Notes: generated by a model from the sequence alone, not told the origin. Numbered from the stretch's first letter, positions 7,585 through 17,435 are shown. The stretch is 64,000 nt of DNA from Verminephrobacter eiseniae EF01-2 (GCF_000015565.1 NC_008786.1:4576501-4640500), one strand, 5' to 3'. Program-made: numbers and translations.

Positions 7585-10500
7585 ATGACCAACCTATTTT
7601 TTGAGAAACCCATCCTCAACTCCCCGTACGGCTATCCGTCGCAACACTGGGAGCTGGACAAGAATGGCCAGCCTACGCAGCAAGTCATTGCCAGCCGGCG
7701 ACGAGCTGAGTTCATCACGCCCATCCCCCAGCCTAGAAAGCGCAAAGGCCAGGCCAAGCAGGAGGCGCTTCTTTTCGACGAAGGCAAAGGCCTTTCGACG
7801 CGGGAGCAGCAATACGACCATCAGGCCGTCATCAATGCCGTACGGCACGAAGTCGACAAATGGCGCGCGTTGCCCGACTCTGCCGACTGGCGTGTGACGC
7901 CGGAAACTGCGCGGCTGCTACAGCATTGGCGGCACCACGATTTCAGCGGTGTGCGACCGTTCTTCTGCCAGATCGAGGCGGTGGAAACCGCCATCTGGCT
8001 GACCGAGGTCGCGCCGCAACTTGGCAAGGCGGGCAAGACCTTTCTGGACCATCTGGAGCGCGCCAATCAGGATGCTAACCCGGGCCTTGCACGGCTGGCA
8101 CTGAAACTGGCCACGGGGGCCGGCAAGACCACTGTGATGGCCATGCTGATTGCCTGGCAGACCATCAATGCGGTGCGCAGACCCACGAGCCGGCGCTTTA
8201 CCCGCGGCTTTCTTGTCGTTGCTCCTGGGTTGACCATCCGCGACCGCTTGCGCGTCCTGCAGCCAAACGATCCCGACAGCTATTACGCTAGCCGCGAGCT
8301 GGTACCTGGCGACATGCTGGCCGATCTGGAGCGCGCCAAGATCGTCATCACCAACTACCACGCGTTCAAGCGCCGCGAACGGGTGGAGTTGTCCAAAGGC
8401 GGCCGCGCCTTGCTGCAGGGACGCGGCGGCGAAGAACTCGACACACTGGAAACCGAAGGCCAGATGCTCCAGCGGGTCATGCCCGACTTGATGGGTTTGA
8501 AAGACGTGCTGGTCATCAACGACGAGGCGCACCACTGCTACCGTGAAAAACCCGAGGCATCGGAAGACGATGACCTGAAAGGCGACGAAAAGAAAGAAGC
8601 GGAAGAAAACAACGCCGCAGCCCGGCTCTGGATCTCCGGCCTCGAAGCCGTTCAACGCAAACTGGGCCTGTCCCGCGTGTTCGACCTGTCGGCTACGCCT
8701 TTCTTCCTGCGCGGCTCAGGCTACGCCGAAGGCACGCTGTTCCCCTGGACCATGAGCGACTTCTCGCTGATGGATGCCATCGAATGCGGCATCGTCAAGC
8801 TGCCACGTGTGCCCGTGGCCGACAACATCCCCGGCGCTGAAATGCCGATGTTCCGCAACCTGTGGGAACACATCCGCGCCAAGATGCCCAAGAAAGGTCG
8901 CGGCAAGGCCGAAGGGTTGAACCCGCTGGAGCTGCCCACGCAACTGCAGACCGCGCTGGAAGCCCTGTACGGCCACTATGAAAAGACCTTCGCCTTGTGG
9001 CAAGAGGCCCAGCTCGCGGTGCCGCCTTGTTTCATCGTGGTCTGCAACAACACGGCCACGTCAAAGCTCGTGTACGACTACATCTCGGGCTTCACGCGGG
9101 CGGATGGTGCCCACGAAGCCGGCCGCCTGCCGCTGTTTCGCAACCAGGACGACTACGGCAACGCACTGGGGCGTCCGCGCACCTTGCTGATCGACAGCGA
9201 GCAGCTCGAATCCGGCGAAGCCCTGGACGACAGCTTTCGCGGCATGGCCGCCGATGAGATCGACCGATTCCGCCGCGAAATCGTCGAGCGAACGGGGGAC
9301 GCCCAAGCCGGCCAGAAGATCACCGACCAAGACTTGCTGCGCGAGGTGATGAACACCGTGGGCAAGCCGGGCCGGCTGGGGGACTCCATCCGATGCGTGG
9401 TCTCCGTCTCCATGCTGACCGAGGGCTGGGACACCAACACCGTGACCCACGTGCTCGGCGTGCGCGCCTTTGGCACCCAGTTGCTTTGTGAGCAGGTGAT
9501 TGGCCGCGCATTGCGCCGCCAGTCCTACGAGCTCAACGCAGAAGAGCGCTTCAACGTCGAATACGCCGACGTGCTCGGCATTCCCTTCGACTTCAACGCC
9601 GAGCCCGTGGTCGCGCCGCCGCAAAAGCCGCGTGAAACCATCCAGGTGAAAGCGCTGCGCGAACGCGAGGCGTTGGAGATCCGCTTCCCGCGGGTACAGG
9701 GCTATCGCGTGGAACTTCCCGAGGAGCAGTTGCGTGCCGAGTTCACCGACGACTCTCGCATGGAGCTCACGCCTGCGCTGGTGGGAGCCACCGAGACGCG
9801 CAACTCCGGCATCATCGGCGCGCAGGTGGACCTGAACCTCGTCCACACGGGCGACGTGCGCCCCTCGCAGGTGGTGTACGAGCTGACCTCCCATCTGCTG
9901 CTGACCCGCTTCCGCGATGCCGACGGGCAGCCCCAGCTGCACCTGTTCGGCCAGCTCAAACGCATTGCCCGCCAGTGGCTAGAGAGCTACCTCGACTGCA
10001 AGGGCGGCACCTACCCCGCCCAGCTCAAGTACAAGACCCTGGCCGACGATGCCTGTGAACGCATCAACGCCGGCATCACCCGTGCCTTTCTCGGTCAGCG
10101 CCCCATCCAGGCCGTGCTTGATCCCTACAACCCGGTGGGCAGCACACGGCATGTGAGCTTCAACACGTCCAAGACAGACCGTTGGGACACCAGTGGCCTG
10201 GCACAGGGTGGCCCGCGCTGCCATGTCAACTGGGTCATTCTCGACAGCGACTGGGAAGCCGAGTTCTGCCGCGTGGCCGAGTCGCACCCGCGCGTACGCG
10301 CTTACATAAAGAACCACAACCTGGGCCTGGAAGTGCCCTACCGCAAGGATGGCCAGGCGCACCGCTACCGCCCCGACTTCATCGTGCGCGTGGATGACGG
10401 ACATGGTGAAGGTGACTTGCTGAACCTCGTGGTCGAGATCAAGGGCTATCGCGGTGAAGACGCCAAGATCAAGAAGGAAACCATGCTCACCCACTGGGTG

Positions 10501-10647
10501 CCCGGCGTGAACCGGCTCGGCACCCATGGCCGCTGGGCCTTTGCCGAGTTCGTGGACGTGTGGCAGATGCAGGACGACTTCGCCCAGAAGGTGCAAGAGG
10601 CGTTCGACGCCATGATCGAGCAGCACAACCGAAGGGAGAACACATGA
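7585..10647 (+). CDS. Helicase-nuclease restriction subunit, BPTD_3080 family (type III Res-like)
   Basis: This 1020-residue superfamily 2 helicase carries a C-terminal PD-(D/E)xK nuclease. The Walker A is LATGAGKTT with Lys181, and the DEAH box is Asp313-Glu-Ala-His316 (NDEAHHCY). Motif VI-like LLCEQVIGRALRRQSY follows, around residue 640. The nuclease motif appears near the end: Asp931 in YRPDFIV and Glu951 with Lys in VVEIKGY. The architecture matches type III Res proteins, which translocate on DNA and cut when partnered with a Mod methyltransferase; that partner is the gene at 12743. The gene sits 30 bp after the Fic gene and its stop overlaps the dinD remnant. Confidence 0.88.
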   Translation: MTNLFFEKPILNSPYGYPSQHWELDKNGQPTQQVIASRRRAEFITPIPQPRKRKGQAKQEALLFDEGKGLSTREQQYDHQAVINAVRHEVDKWRALPDSADWRVTPETARLLQHWRHHDFSGVRPFFCQIEAVETAIWLTEVAPQLGKAGKTFLDHLERANQDANPGLARLALKLATGAGKTTVMAMLIAWQTINAVRRPTSRRFTRGFLVVAPGLTIRDRLRVLQPNDPDSYYASRELVPGDMLADLERAKIVITNYHAFKRRERVELSKGGRALLQGRGGEELDTLETEGQMLQRVMPDLMGLKDVLVINDEAHHCYREKPEASEDDDLKGDEKKEAEENNAAARLWISGLEAVQRKLGLSRVFDLSATPFFLRGSGYAEGTLFPWTMSDFSLMDAIECGIVKLPRVPVADNIPGAEMPMFRNLWEHIRAKMPKKGRGKAEGLNPLELPTQLQTALEALYGHYEKTFALWQEAQLAVPPCFIVVCNNTATSKLVYDYISGFTRADGAHEAGRLPLFRNQDDYGNALGRPRTLLIDSEQLESGEALDDSFRGMAADEIDRFRREIVERTGDAQAGQKITDQDLLREVMNTVGKPGRLGDSIRCVVSVSMLTEGWDTNTVTHVLGVRAFGTQLLCEQVIGRALRRQSYELNAEERFNVEYADVLGIPFDFNAEPVVAPPQKPRETIQVKALREREALEIRFPRVQGYRVELPEEQLRAEFTDDSRMELTPALVGATETRNSGIIGAQVDLNLVHTGDVRPSQVVYELTSHLLLTRFRDADGQPQLHLFGQLKRIARQWLESYLDCKGGTYPAQLKYKTLADDACERINAGITRAFLGQRPIQAVLDPYNPVGSTRHVSFNTSKTDRWDTSGLAQGGPRCHVNWVILDSDWEAEFCRVAESHPRVRAYIKNHNLGLEVPYRKDGQAHRYRPDFIVRVDDGHGEGDLLNLVVEIKGYRGEDAKIKKETMLTHWVPGVNRLGTHGRWAFAEFVDVWQMQDDFAQKVQEAFDAMIEQHNRRENT

Positions 10648-10935
10648 AATCCGAACTCGTCCACGCATTGACCAGCACCTTCGAGGGGCATGCCCAGCAG
10701 ACCGATGGCGGGGTCGAATATTGGCTGGCCAGAGACCTGCAGCATCTGCTGGGCTATGCCGAGTGGCGCAACTTCGGCACCGTCATCTACCAAGGCCAAG
10801 GTGGCCTGCGAAGTGTCCGGCCACCCCGTCTCGGACCATTTTGTTGACGTCAACAAAATGGTCGATCTCGGCTCCGGAAGCCAGCGCGAGGTGAATGACC
10901 TGATACTCATACGCTGCCCAGCCACGTTGGATTGA
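10644..10935 (+). pseudogene. dinD: dinD (DNA-damage-inducible protein D) remnant
   Basis: The frame starting at 10644 (overlapping the restriction gene stop by 4 bp) encodes GVEYWLARDLQHLLGYAEWRNF, the BRO-N/ANT-like start of DinD. It then runs out of frame. The next frame continues the family sequence: CEVSGHPVSDHFVDVNKMV and GSGSQREVNDLIL, up to about 10905. So there is a frameshift near 10790. The normal RYACYL continuation is missing, and about two thirds of the gene is gone. DinD homologues often sit inside restriction loci of this type, so this was probably an original component, later lost. Confidence 0.75.
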
Positions 10936-10946
10936 AAGGTTCCTCC

Positions 10947-12146
10947 ATGCAAATCGAATCCATCGCCATCAAGAACTACCGGCTGTTCCGCGATGCGAAG
11001 CTGGAAAACATTCCGCGCCTGTGCGTGCTGGTGGGGGCCAATGGCACCGGCAAGTCCACCCTGTTCGACGTGTTCTCCTTTCTCAAGGACGCCCTGTCGA
11101 TGAACGTGGCCAAGGCGTTGGCCAAGCGAGGAGGCTACCGCGAGGTGGCGAGCCGCGGTTTCGCGAATGAACCCATTGAGATCACTTTGCAGTTTCGCCT
11201 GGAGATCACCGGATATGACCGGCTCGTTACTTACGCGCTGAAGATCAGGCCCGACAAAAAAAGCGGGCGCCCTGTCGTCGAGCGCGAGATCCTGCGCTAC
11301 AAGCGTGGCGCCTACGGTGCACCCTTCCGCTTCCTCGACTTCTCGGCAGGCAAGGGCTATGCCATCACCAACGAGGAAGACTTCTCCAAGCCCGACGAAG
11401 ACCTGACCCGTGAGGAGCAGGAACTGGACTCCCCGGACATCCTCGCCATCAAAGGCCTGGGGCAGTTCGAGCGCTTCAAGGCGGCCAGTGCCTTCCGGCT
11501 GATGATCGAGAACTGGCACATCTCCGACTTCCACGTCTCCGAGGCCCGCCCCAGCCAGGAAGACGGCTTTGCCGAACACCTCTCTACCCGGGGAGACAAC
11601 CTGCCTCTGGTGGCCAACTACCTGTTCGAGCATCATCGCGACCGCTTCGACCGCGTGCTGCATGCCATGCAGCGCAGGGTGCCGGGCGTCTCGGTGGTGG
11701 AACCCAAACAGACGGAAGACGGCCGGCTCGTGCTGCGCTTCCAGGACGGCAGCTTCAAGGACCCGTTCATCGCCCGCCATGTCTCGGACGGCACCATCAA
11801 GATGTTTGCCTATCTGGTGCTGCTCAACGACCCCAAGCCCTATCCGCTGCTGGCTGTCGAGGAGCCCGAGAACCAGCTTTACCCTGAGCTGCTGCCTGAA
11901 CTGGCCGAGGAGTTCCGCGACTACGCCGAGCGGGGTGGACAGGTCTTCATCTCCACGCACTCACCTGACTTCCTCAATGCGCTGACCCTCGACGAGATTT
12001 ACTGCCTGCGCAAGGACCAGGGGTTCACGACCATCACCCGCGCCAGCAGTTCCGAGAACCTGCGCTCTCTGTTCGATGCCGGCGACCTTCCCGGTTATCT
12101 GTGGAAGCAGGGTTTGTTCGAGGGTCTCAACAAGGACGTGAGCTGA
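10947..12146 (+). CDS. AAA family ATPase (AAA_21 type) partnered with DUF4276
   Basis: This is a 399-residue ABC/SMC-like ATPase. The P-loop GANGTGKST lies near residue 30, after the typical IESIAIKNYRLF start. SDGTIKMFAYLVLL is the signature region, LAVEEPENQLYP the Walker B, and FISTHSPDFLNAL the His switch. Such OLD-like ATPases act with TOPRIM-type nucleases, and the next gene (DUF4276) overlaps it by one base. Pairs of this kind occur widely in defence islands as toxin-like or anti-phage modules. Here the pair is inserted between restriction and methyltransferase genes. ATG 10947 is chosen for a direct match to the family start; a TTG at 10932 is the alternative. Confidence 0.85.
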   Translation: MQIESIAIKNYRLFRDAKLENIPRLCVLVGANGTGKSTLFDVFSFLKDALSMNVAKALAKRGGYREVASRGFANEPIEITLQFRLEITGYDRLVTYALKIRPDKKSGRPVVEREILRYKRGAYGAPFRFLDFSAGKGYAITNEEDFSKPDEDLTREEQELDSPDILAIKGLGQFERFKAASAFRLMIENWHISDFHVSEARPSQEDGFAEHLSTRGDNLPLVANYLFEHHRDRFDRVLHAMQRRVPGVSVVEPKQTEDGRLVLRFQDGSFKDPFIARHVSDGTIKMFAYLVLLNDPKPYPLLAVEEPENQLYPELLPELAEEFRDYAERGGQVFISTHSPDFLNALTLDEIYCLRKDQGFTTITRASSSENLRSLFDAGDLPGYLWKQGLFEGLNKDVS

Positions 12147-12736
12147 TGCAGGGCCGCATCATCTTTCTGCTCGAAGAGCCTTCCATGCGGGTGCTGCTCG
12201 ACGATTGGCTGCCGCGCCTGTTCCCCGGCTGGGTGGATGGCCAGCACTTCCAGTGCGTACCCCACGAGGGCAAGAGTGACCTGGACCGCAGCATCCCGCG
12301 CAAGCTGGCCGCATGGCGCATCCCCGGCGACCGCTTCGTCATCGTGCGCGACAACGACAACGCCGACTGCATCGACCTGAAGGCCAGGTTACGTGTCCTG
12401 TGTGTGCAGAGTGGCCGCCCGGAAACCTTGATCCGTCTGGCCTGCCAGGAACTCGAAAGCTGGTATCTTGGCGACTTGGCCGCGCTGGCTGCCGCTTTTG
12501 ACCAGCCCAAGGCAGATACCCCGGCACATCGCAAGCGTTTCGCCCAGCCAGACGATTGGCAAAAGCCTTCTGTGGAAGTCAAACGCCTCGTGCCTGCCTT
12601 TCAGAAAAACAGCGGCGCACGCGCCATGGCCCGGCACCTGCAGCCAGAAAACAACCAATCGAAAAGCCTACAGGTATTCGTTGCAGGCGTGCGCCACATG
12701 GCTGCCGGCATGGGCTATCAAGAAGTCTTGAACTGA
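12146..12736 (+). CDS. DUF4276 family protein (TOPRIM-like partner)
   Basis: This is a 196-residue DUF4276 protein, coupled to the ATPase by a one-base overlap (TGATG). The first strand ends in Glu10-Glu11 (FLLEEPS), and the second acidic site is VRDNDNADC with Asp69 and Asp71. This is the Glu…DxD pattern of TOPRIM nucleases and primases. ACQELESWYLGD is a further conserved family block. By analogy with OLD and PARIS-type pairs, it would be the effector nuclease released or activated by the ATPase. Catalytic activity is inferred from motif geometry, not known for this gene. Confidence 0.8.
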   Translation: MQGRIIFLLEEPSMRVLLDDWLPRLFPGWVDGQHFQCVPHEGKSDLDRSIPRKLAAWRIPGDRFVIVRDNDNADCIDLKARLRVLCVQSGRPETLIRLACQELESWYLGDLAALAAAFDQPKADTPAHRKRFAQPDDWQKPSVEVKRLVPAFQKNSGARAMARHLQPENNQSKSLQVFVAGVRHMAAGMGYQEVLN

Positions 12737-12742
12737 TCAACC

Positions 12743-15661
12743 ATGGCCACCAGAAACCCCAAAGCCCCCCTCGTCGTCGACACCCTCAAACACGAGGGCG
12801 CCACGCGCAGGAACATCCCCACGGCCGAGTACCAGTCGGTCATGGCCAAGGACGAGCAAAGCCCCAGGCCCGTGGCCTACCCGCGCGCCAACACGCAGTG
12901 GCTCAGCGACCTCGCGGCGCTGCACGACCTGGGCAAATCGTCGGACGCATTCCAGCAGCGCCTGAACCGCGACCTGGACCCCCAACTGCTGTGGCGCGGC
13001 AAGGACCAGCAGGACTGGAGTGACCTCGTCGTCAACGCCCCGCCGCTCTACATCCAGGAGAAGGTGCATCCCAAGGTGTTGATTGACGACCTGCGGCGGG
13101 AGACGGAGCGTCAGCGCGAAGCCTCTACACGCGGCAGCGGCCAGCCGACCGAGCAGACCGACCTGTTCGCCGACTTCAACGGCCTTCCCAGCGACAACGC
13201 GCGCACCGAGTTCTACCAGCACGATGGCCACTGGGCCAACCGCATGATCCTGGGCGACAGCCTGCAGGTAATGGCCTCCCTCGCCGAGCGCGAGGGCCTG
13301 CGCGGCAAGGTGCAATGCATCTACTTCGACCCGCCCTACGGCATCAAATTCAACAGCAACTTCCAGTGGAGCACCACCAGCCGCGATGTGAAGGACGGCA
13401 ATGCCCAGCACATCACGCGCGAGCCGGAGCAGGTGAAGGCGTTCCGCGACACCTGGCGCGACGGCATTCATTCTTACCTGACCTATCTGCGCGACCGGCT
13501 GACGGTCGCGCGGGATCTATTGACCGAGTCGGGGTCGATCTTTGTGCAGATTGGCGAAGAAAACGTTCATCGAGTGCGTACCGTTCTCGATGAAGTGTTT
13601 GGCGATGCGAATTTCGTTAGTCAAATCAACTTCAAGACCACCGGAGGTGCAGGATCTCCAACAGGGGGAACCGAAACTCTGGCTTCGGTCAATAACTTTA
13701 TTCTTTGGTATGCAAAGAACGGCGCGGCAATCAAGTATCGGCAGCCATATCGAGTCAAAGGCGATCTATCTGGAGGGGCTACGGCCTACAACAAGCTGGA
13801 TTTCTTCGACGCGAAAGAGCGTCGTCCTGCCACAGATGCTGATAGAGAAACAGCACCTGACGGTTCACGCTTGTTTCGCTGGGATAACCTGACCAGCCAA
13901 AGTTCAGGTGGTCCACAGTTCTTTAATGTGGAACTGGATGGGAAAACTATTCCAGTTGGAAAAAGTGGTTGGAAAACAACCACCACAGGCATGGATCGCT
14001 TGAAGAAAGCGAAGCGGGTTGGATTGGCTGGAAAAACCCTAAGCTATGTCCGCTACATCCTGGACTTTCCCGTTTACCCCATGAACAACTCTTGGGATGA
14101 CACAGTGACGGCGGGTTTTGCATCAGACAAGTTATATGTCGTTCAAACAAATCCGAAGGTCATTGAGCGCTGCATCCTAATGACCACCGATCCCGGCGAC
14201 CTCGTCCTAGATCCCACCTGCGGTTCTGGCACTACCGCCTACGCAGCCGAACAATGGGGCCGCCGCTGGATCACCATCGATACTTCGCGCGTCGCACTCG
14301 CCCTGGCCCGCGCCCGCATCATGGGCGCGCGCTATCCCTACTACCTGCTGGCCGACAGCCGTGAAGGCCAGTTGAAGGAAGCCGAGGTCACGCGCAGCGC
14401 GCCCTCTACCGCGCCGGTACATGGCGACGTGCGCCATGGTTTCGTCTACGAGCGCGTGCCGCACATCACGCTCAAGTCCATTGCAAACAACGCGGAGATC
14501 GACGTGATCTGGGAGCAGCACCAGCAGGTGCTGGAACCCTTGCGCGCATCGCTGAACACCGCGCTCGGCAAGGCTTGGCAGGAATGGGAGATCCCGCGCA
14601 ATACCGATGCCAAGTGGCCTGGGGAGGCCCAGCGCCTGCACGCCCAATGGTGGCAGCAGCGCATCGCGCGGCAGAAGGAGATCGACGCTTCCATTGCTGC
14701 CAAGGCCGAGTTCGAATACCTCTACGACAAGCCCTACCCCGACAAGAACAAGGTGCGCGTGGCCGGCCCCTTCACGGTGGAAAGCCTCTCCCCCCACCGC
14801 GTGCTGGCCGTGGGCGCCGATGACGAACTGATCGACCCGGCCAGCCCGCATGTGGCCGAGCGGCAGGCCGAATACAACGCCGAGCGCAACTTCGTCCAGA
14901 TCATCCTGGAGAACCTCAAGACCGCTGGCGTGCAGCAGGCGCACAAACAGGACAGGATCAGTTTCACCTCGCTCACGCCCTGGCCGGGCGAACTGGTCTG
15001 TGCCGAAGGTCGCTACGCCGAGGGCGAGACTGAGAAACGCGCTGCCATCTTCATCGGCCCCGAGTTCGGCACCGTAGCCCGGCCCGACCTGGTGGCCGCC
15101 GCGCGCGAGGCCGGCGACGCGGGCTTCGACGTGCTGATCGCCTGCGCCTTCAACTACGACGCGCATTCCAGCGAGTTCGACAAGCTCGGCAGAATCCCCG
15201 TGCTCAAGGCCCGCATGAACGCCGACCTGCACATGGCCGACGACCTGAAGAACACCGGCAAGGGCAACCTGTTCGTGATCTTCGGTGAGCCGGACATCGA
15301 CATCCTCGACGCCGGCCCTCATGGCGACGAGGGTCAGGTGCGGGTAAAGGTCAATGGCGTGGACGTGTTCCACCCCAACACCGGCGAGGTGCGCAGCGAC
15401 GGCGCCGAAGGCATCGCCTGCTGGTTCATCGACACCGACTACAACGAAGAAAGCTTCTTCGTCCGCCACGCCTACTTCCTGGGCGCGAACGACCCCTACA
15501 AATCCCTCAAGACCACGCTCAAGGCAGAAGTTGATGCTGACGCCTGGGCAACGCTCAACAGCGATACCTCACGTCCCTTCGACAAACCGAAGTCGGGACG
15601 CATTGCCGTCAAGGTGATCAATCACCTGGGGGATGAGGTGATGAAGGTGTTCAAAATCTGA
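12743..15661 (+). CDS. Site-specific DNA methyltransferase (type III Mod-like, beta class)
   Basis: This is a 972-residue N6-adenine methyltransferase. Motif IV is DPPY at 196-199 (YFDPPYGIKF), upstream of the AdoMet-binding motif DPTCGSGTT at about 490-498; that order defines the beta class. A target-recognition region lies between the motifs and a long C-terminal half follows, larger than classic Mod proteins (about 640 residues). It is the modification partner of the helicase-nuclease at 7585, separated from it by the ATPase/DUF4276 pair and dinD remnant. About residues 275-490 (13560-14200) have lower GC and less biased codon use than the flanks, suggesting a swapped specificity domain. 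Confidence 0.9.
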   Translation: MATRNPKAPLVVDTLKHEGATRRNIPTAEYQSVMAKDEQSPRPVAYPRANTQWLSDLAALHDLGKSSDAFQQRLNRDLDPQLLWRGKDQQDWSDLVVNAPPLYIQEKVHPKVLIDDLRRETERQREASTRGSGQPTEQTDLFADFNGLPSDNARTEFYQHDGHWANRMILGDSLQVMASLAEREGLRGKVQCIYFDPPYGIKFNSNFQWSTTSRDVKDGNAQHITREPEQVKAFRDTWRDGIHSYLTYLRDRLTVARDLLTESGSIFVQIGEENVHRVRTVLDEVFGDANFVSQINFKTTGGAGSPTGGTETLASVNNFILWYAKNGAAIKYRQPYRVKGDLSGGATAYNKLDFFDAKERRPATDADRETAPDGSRLFRWDNLTSQSSGGPQFFNVELDGKTIPVGKSGWKTTTTGMDRLKKAKRVGLAGKTLSYVRYILDFPVYPMNNSWDDTVTAGFASDKLYVVQTNPKVIERCILMTTDPGDLVLDPTCGSGTTAYAAEQWGRRWITIDTSRVALALARARIMGARYPYYLLADSREGQLKEAEVTRSAPSTAPVHGDVRHGFVYERVPHITLKSIANNAEIDVIWEQHQQVLEPLRASLNTALGKAWQEWEIPRNTDAKWPGEAQRLHAQWWQQRIARQKEIDASIAAKAEFEYLYDKPYPDKNKVRVAGPFTVESLSPHRVLAVGADDELIDPASPHVAERQAEYNAERNFVQIILENLKTAGVQQAHKQDRISFTSLTPWPGELVCAEGRYAEGETEKRAAIFIGPEFGTVARPDLVAAAREAGDAGFDVLIACAFNYDAHSSEFDKLGRIPVLKARMNADLHMADDLKNTGKGNLFVIFGEPDIDILDAGPHGDEGQVRVKVNGVDVFHPNTGEVRSDGAEGIACWFIDTDYNEESFFVRHAYFLGANDPYKSLKTTLKAEVDADAWATLNSDTSRPFDKPKSGRIAVKVINHLGDEVMKVFKI

Positions 15662-15683
15662 CCGTTATCCGCGGAGAACCGAC

Positions 15684-17435
15684 ATGATCACTAAATTGAC
15701 TCTTCGCAACTTCAAGAGCGTAGGGGAGCAGGTCTACGAATTCACGGCTTTTGATCTGCTGGTTGGCCGCAATAACAGCGGCAAGAGCACAGTCCTGCAG
15801 GCCATGGCAATCTGGCAGTTCTGTGTGGATGAGTTCCATCGCTCTCGCCGCACCGGCTCGACTGGCATTCAAGTCGTTCTGCCGAACTTCACAGCACTTC
15901 CAGTGCCTGAATTCATCCTTCTTTGGAAGGACCGCACCGATCGAAATTACCCCGTGGATGAAACCTCGGGCAAGCGCAAGCAGGAGTTCATCCTGATCGA
16001 GATTCTGCTGGAGTGGCAGGACTCGGCGGGAAAGACGCAGCATTTCGGAGTGGAATTGCGCTACCACTCGCCACAGACCATGTATGCCATTCCTGCCGGA
16101 GGTTGGGCAAACTTCCGCGAATGCGAAAAGGCAGGCACTCTGCCTCGCATCGCTTACGTTCCGCCGTTTTCCGGACTGGAGCCCACCGAAAAACGGCTTG
16201 ACGTTCCGCCCATGCGGCAACAGGTGGGCAAAGGACAGCCGGGCAGCGTGTTACGTAATCTCCTGCTTCAGGTGAGCACCGCATCGCCCGCGAAACCCAA
16301 GAGCAAGAAAGGCCAAGTCACAGCCCTTTCTGATTGGGAAGAGCTCGCCGCGATCGTCCGTCGCTGGTTCAGCGTCGAGATCAGTCAGCCGCGGTATGAC
16401 TCGACCAAGGATGTCTTCATTGCCGTCGAATACTCCCGGGATGGCAAGGACTACGACATCATTTCCGGTGGTAGCGGCTTTCACCAAACATTGACACTGC
16501 TGGCGTTTCTATTTGGCTATCAGCCAACCACCATTCTGCTGGATGAGCCGGACGCGCATCTGCACGTCAACCTGCAGCGCGAGATTCTGGACTACTTCAA
16601 GAGGAAGTCCCAGGAACACGGCATCCAGTTCCTGATTGCGACGCATGCCGAAGAGTTTGCTCGAGGCGTAGATGCCAGCCAAATCGTCTCTCTGCTCAAC
16701 CGTGTGCCCAAGCGGGTCGATTCGACGCCAGCCGTACTTCGTGCGATGGCCGACGTATCAAACGAAGAAGTCACGCGGTTGACGGAATCACCCTACATCT
16801 TGTACGTGGAAGGTGAAACCGACGAGCGAATTCTTCGCGCCTGGGCAGATGCCTGTGGTGCGCAGGATGCGATGGACAAAGTGTGCTTCAAGGCTATGGG
16901 CGGTGGCGGCAAAGCCAACATGAAGGAACGTGCTGACCAGCATTTCTCCGCGTTGCAGCAGATCATCCCAGCCGTTGCGCGGTTGATGCTGTTCGACTTT
17001 GATGATGCCGACGATGCTTTCCATCCCCCGGCAAACAATCCCGTCCTGTTCGAGTGGAAGCGCAAGAACATAGAGAACTACCTGTTGGTTCCCGATGCGT
17101 GGAAACGTGCGGCGCTTTTGAAGCTTCGGCTAGAAGAGGATGATCTCTTCGCGCGATCGGCACTGAACACTATCGACGCGTTCTTCCGCGACGAGAACCT
17201 GACACTTCCGCCCGGCAAGACGTGGCGAGACGTGTCAGCCAACGTGTTCTCTGTCGTTGACGGCAAGCGATTGTTGTTTGAGAACGGCAACAGCTTGTTC
17301 CAGCAAGTCAAGCAGAATGATCCACCACTCCAACTCATCCGGGAGGAGGTTGCGCTGGCCATGGAAACAGACGAAATCCACGAAGACGTGCATGCCTTCA
17401 TCGGCAAACTGAAATCGATGACGGGTAGCGCCTGA
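15684..17435 (+). CDS. ATPase-TOPRIM/DUF4435-like fusion (OLD or fused PARIS-like)
   Basis: This 583-residue protein joins an AAA_15-type ATPase to a nuclease-like C-terminus. The P-loop is GRNNSGKST (residues 28-36), the Walker B is ILLDEPDAHLH (about 285-296) and the His switch is IATHAEEFARG. The C-terminal part has LYVEGETDE (about 373-381), FDFDDADD (about 438-445) and KRKNIENYLLV (about 458-468). The Glu, DxD and R-x-IENY pattern recalls TOPRIM proteins of DUF4435, the AriB effector of PARIS, here fused to its ATPase. It could equally be an OLD-family nuclease. It begins 22 bp after the methyltransferase and overlaps the helicase gene by one base. Confidence 0.8.
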   Translation: MITKLTLRNFKSVGEQVYEFTAFDLLVGRNNSGKSTVLQAMAIWQFCVDEFHRSRRTGSTGIQVVLPNFTALPVPEFILLWKDRTDRNYPVDETSGKRKQEFILIEILLEWQDSAGKTQHFGVELRYHSPQTMYAIPAGGWANFRECEKAGTLPRIAYVPPFSGLEPTEKRLDVPPMRQQVGKGQPGSVLRNLLLQVSTASPAKPKSKKGQVTALSDWEELAAIVRRWFSVEISQPRYDSTKDVFIAVEYSRDGKDYDIISGGSGFHQTLTLLAFLFGYQPTTILLDEPDAHLHVNLQREILDYFKRKSQEHGIQFLIATHAEEFARGVDASQIVSLLNRVPKRVDSTPAVLRAMADVSNEEVTRLTESPYILYVEGETDERILRAWADACGAQDAMDKVCFKAMGGGGKANMKERADQHFSALQQIIPAVARLMLFDFDDADDAFHPPANNPVLFEWKRKNIENYLLVPDAWKRAALLKLRLEEDDLFARSALNTIDAFFRDENLTLPPGKTWRDVSANVFSVVDGKRLLFENGNSLFQQVKQNDPPLQLIREEVALAMETDEIHEDVHAFIGKLKSMTGSA

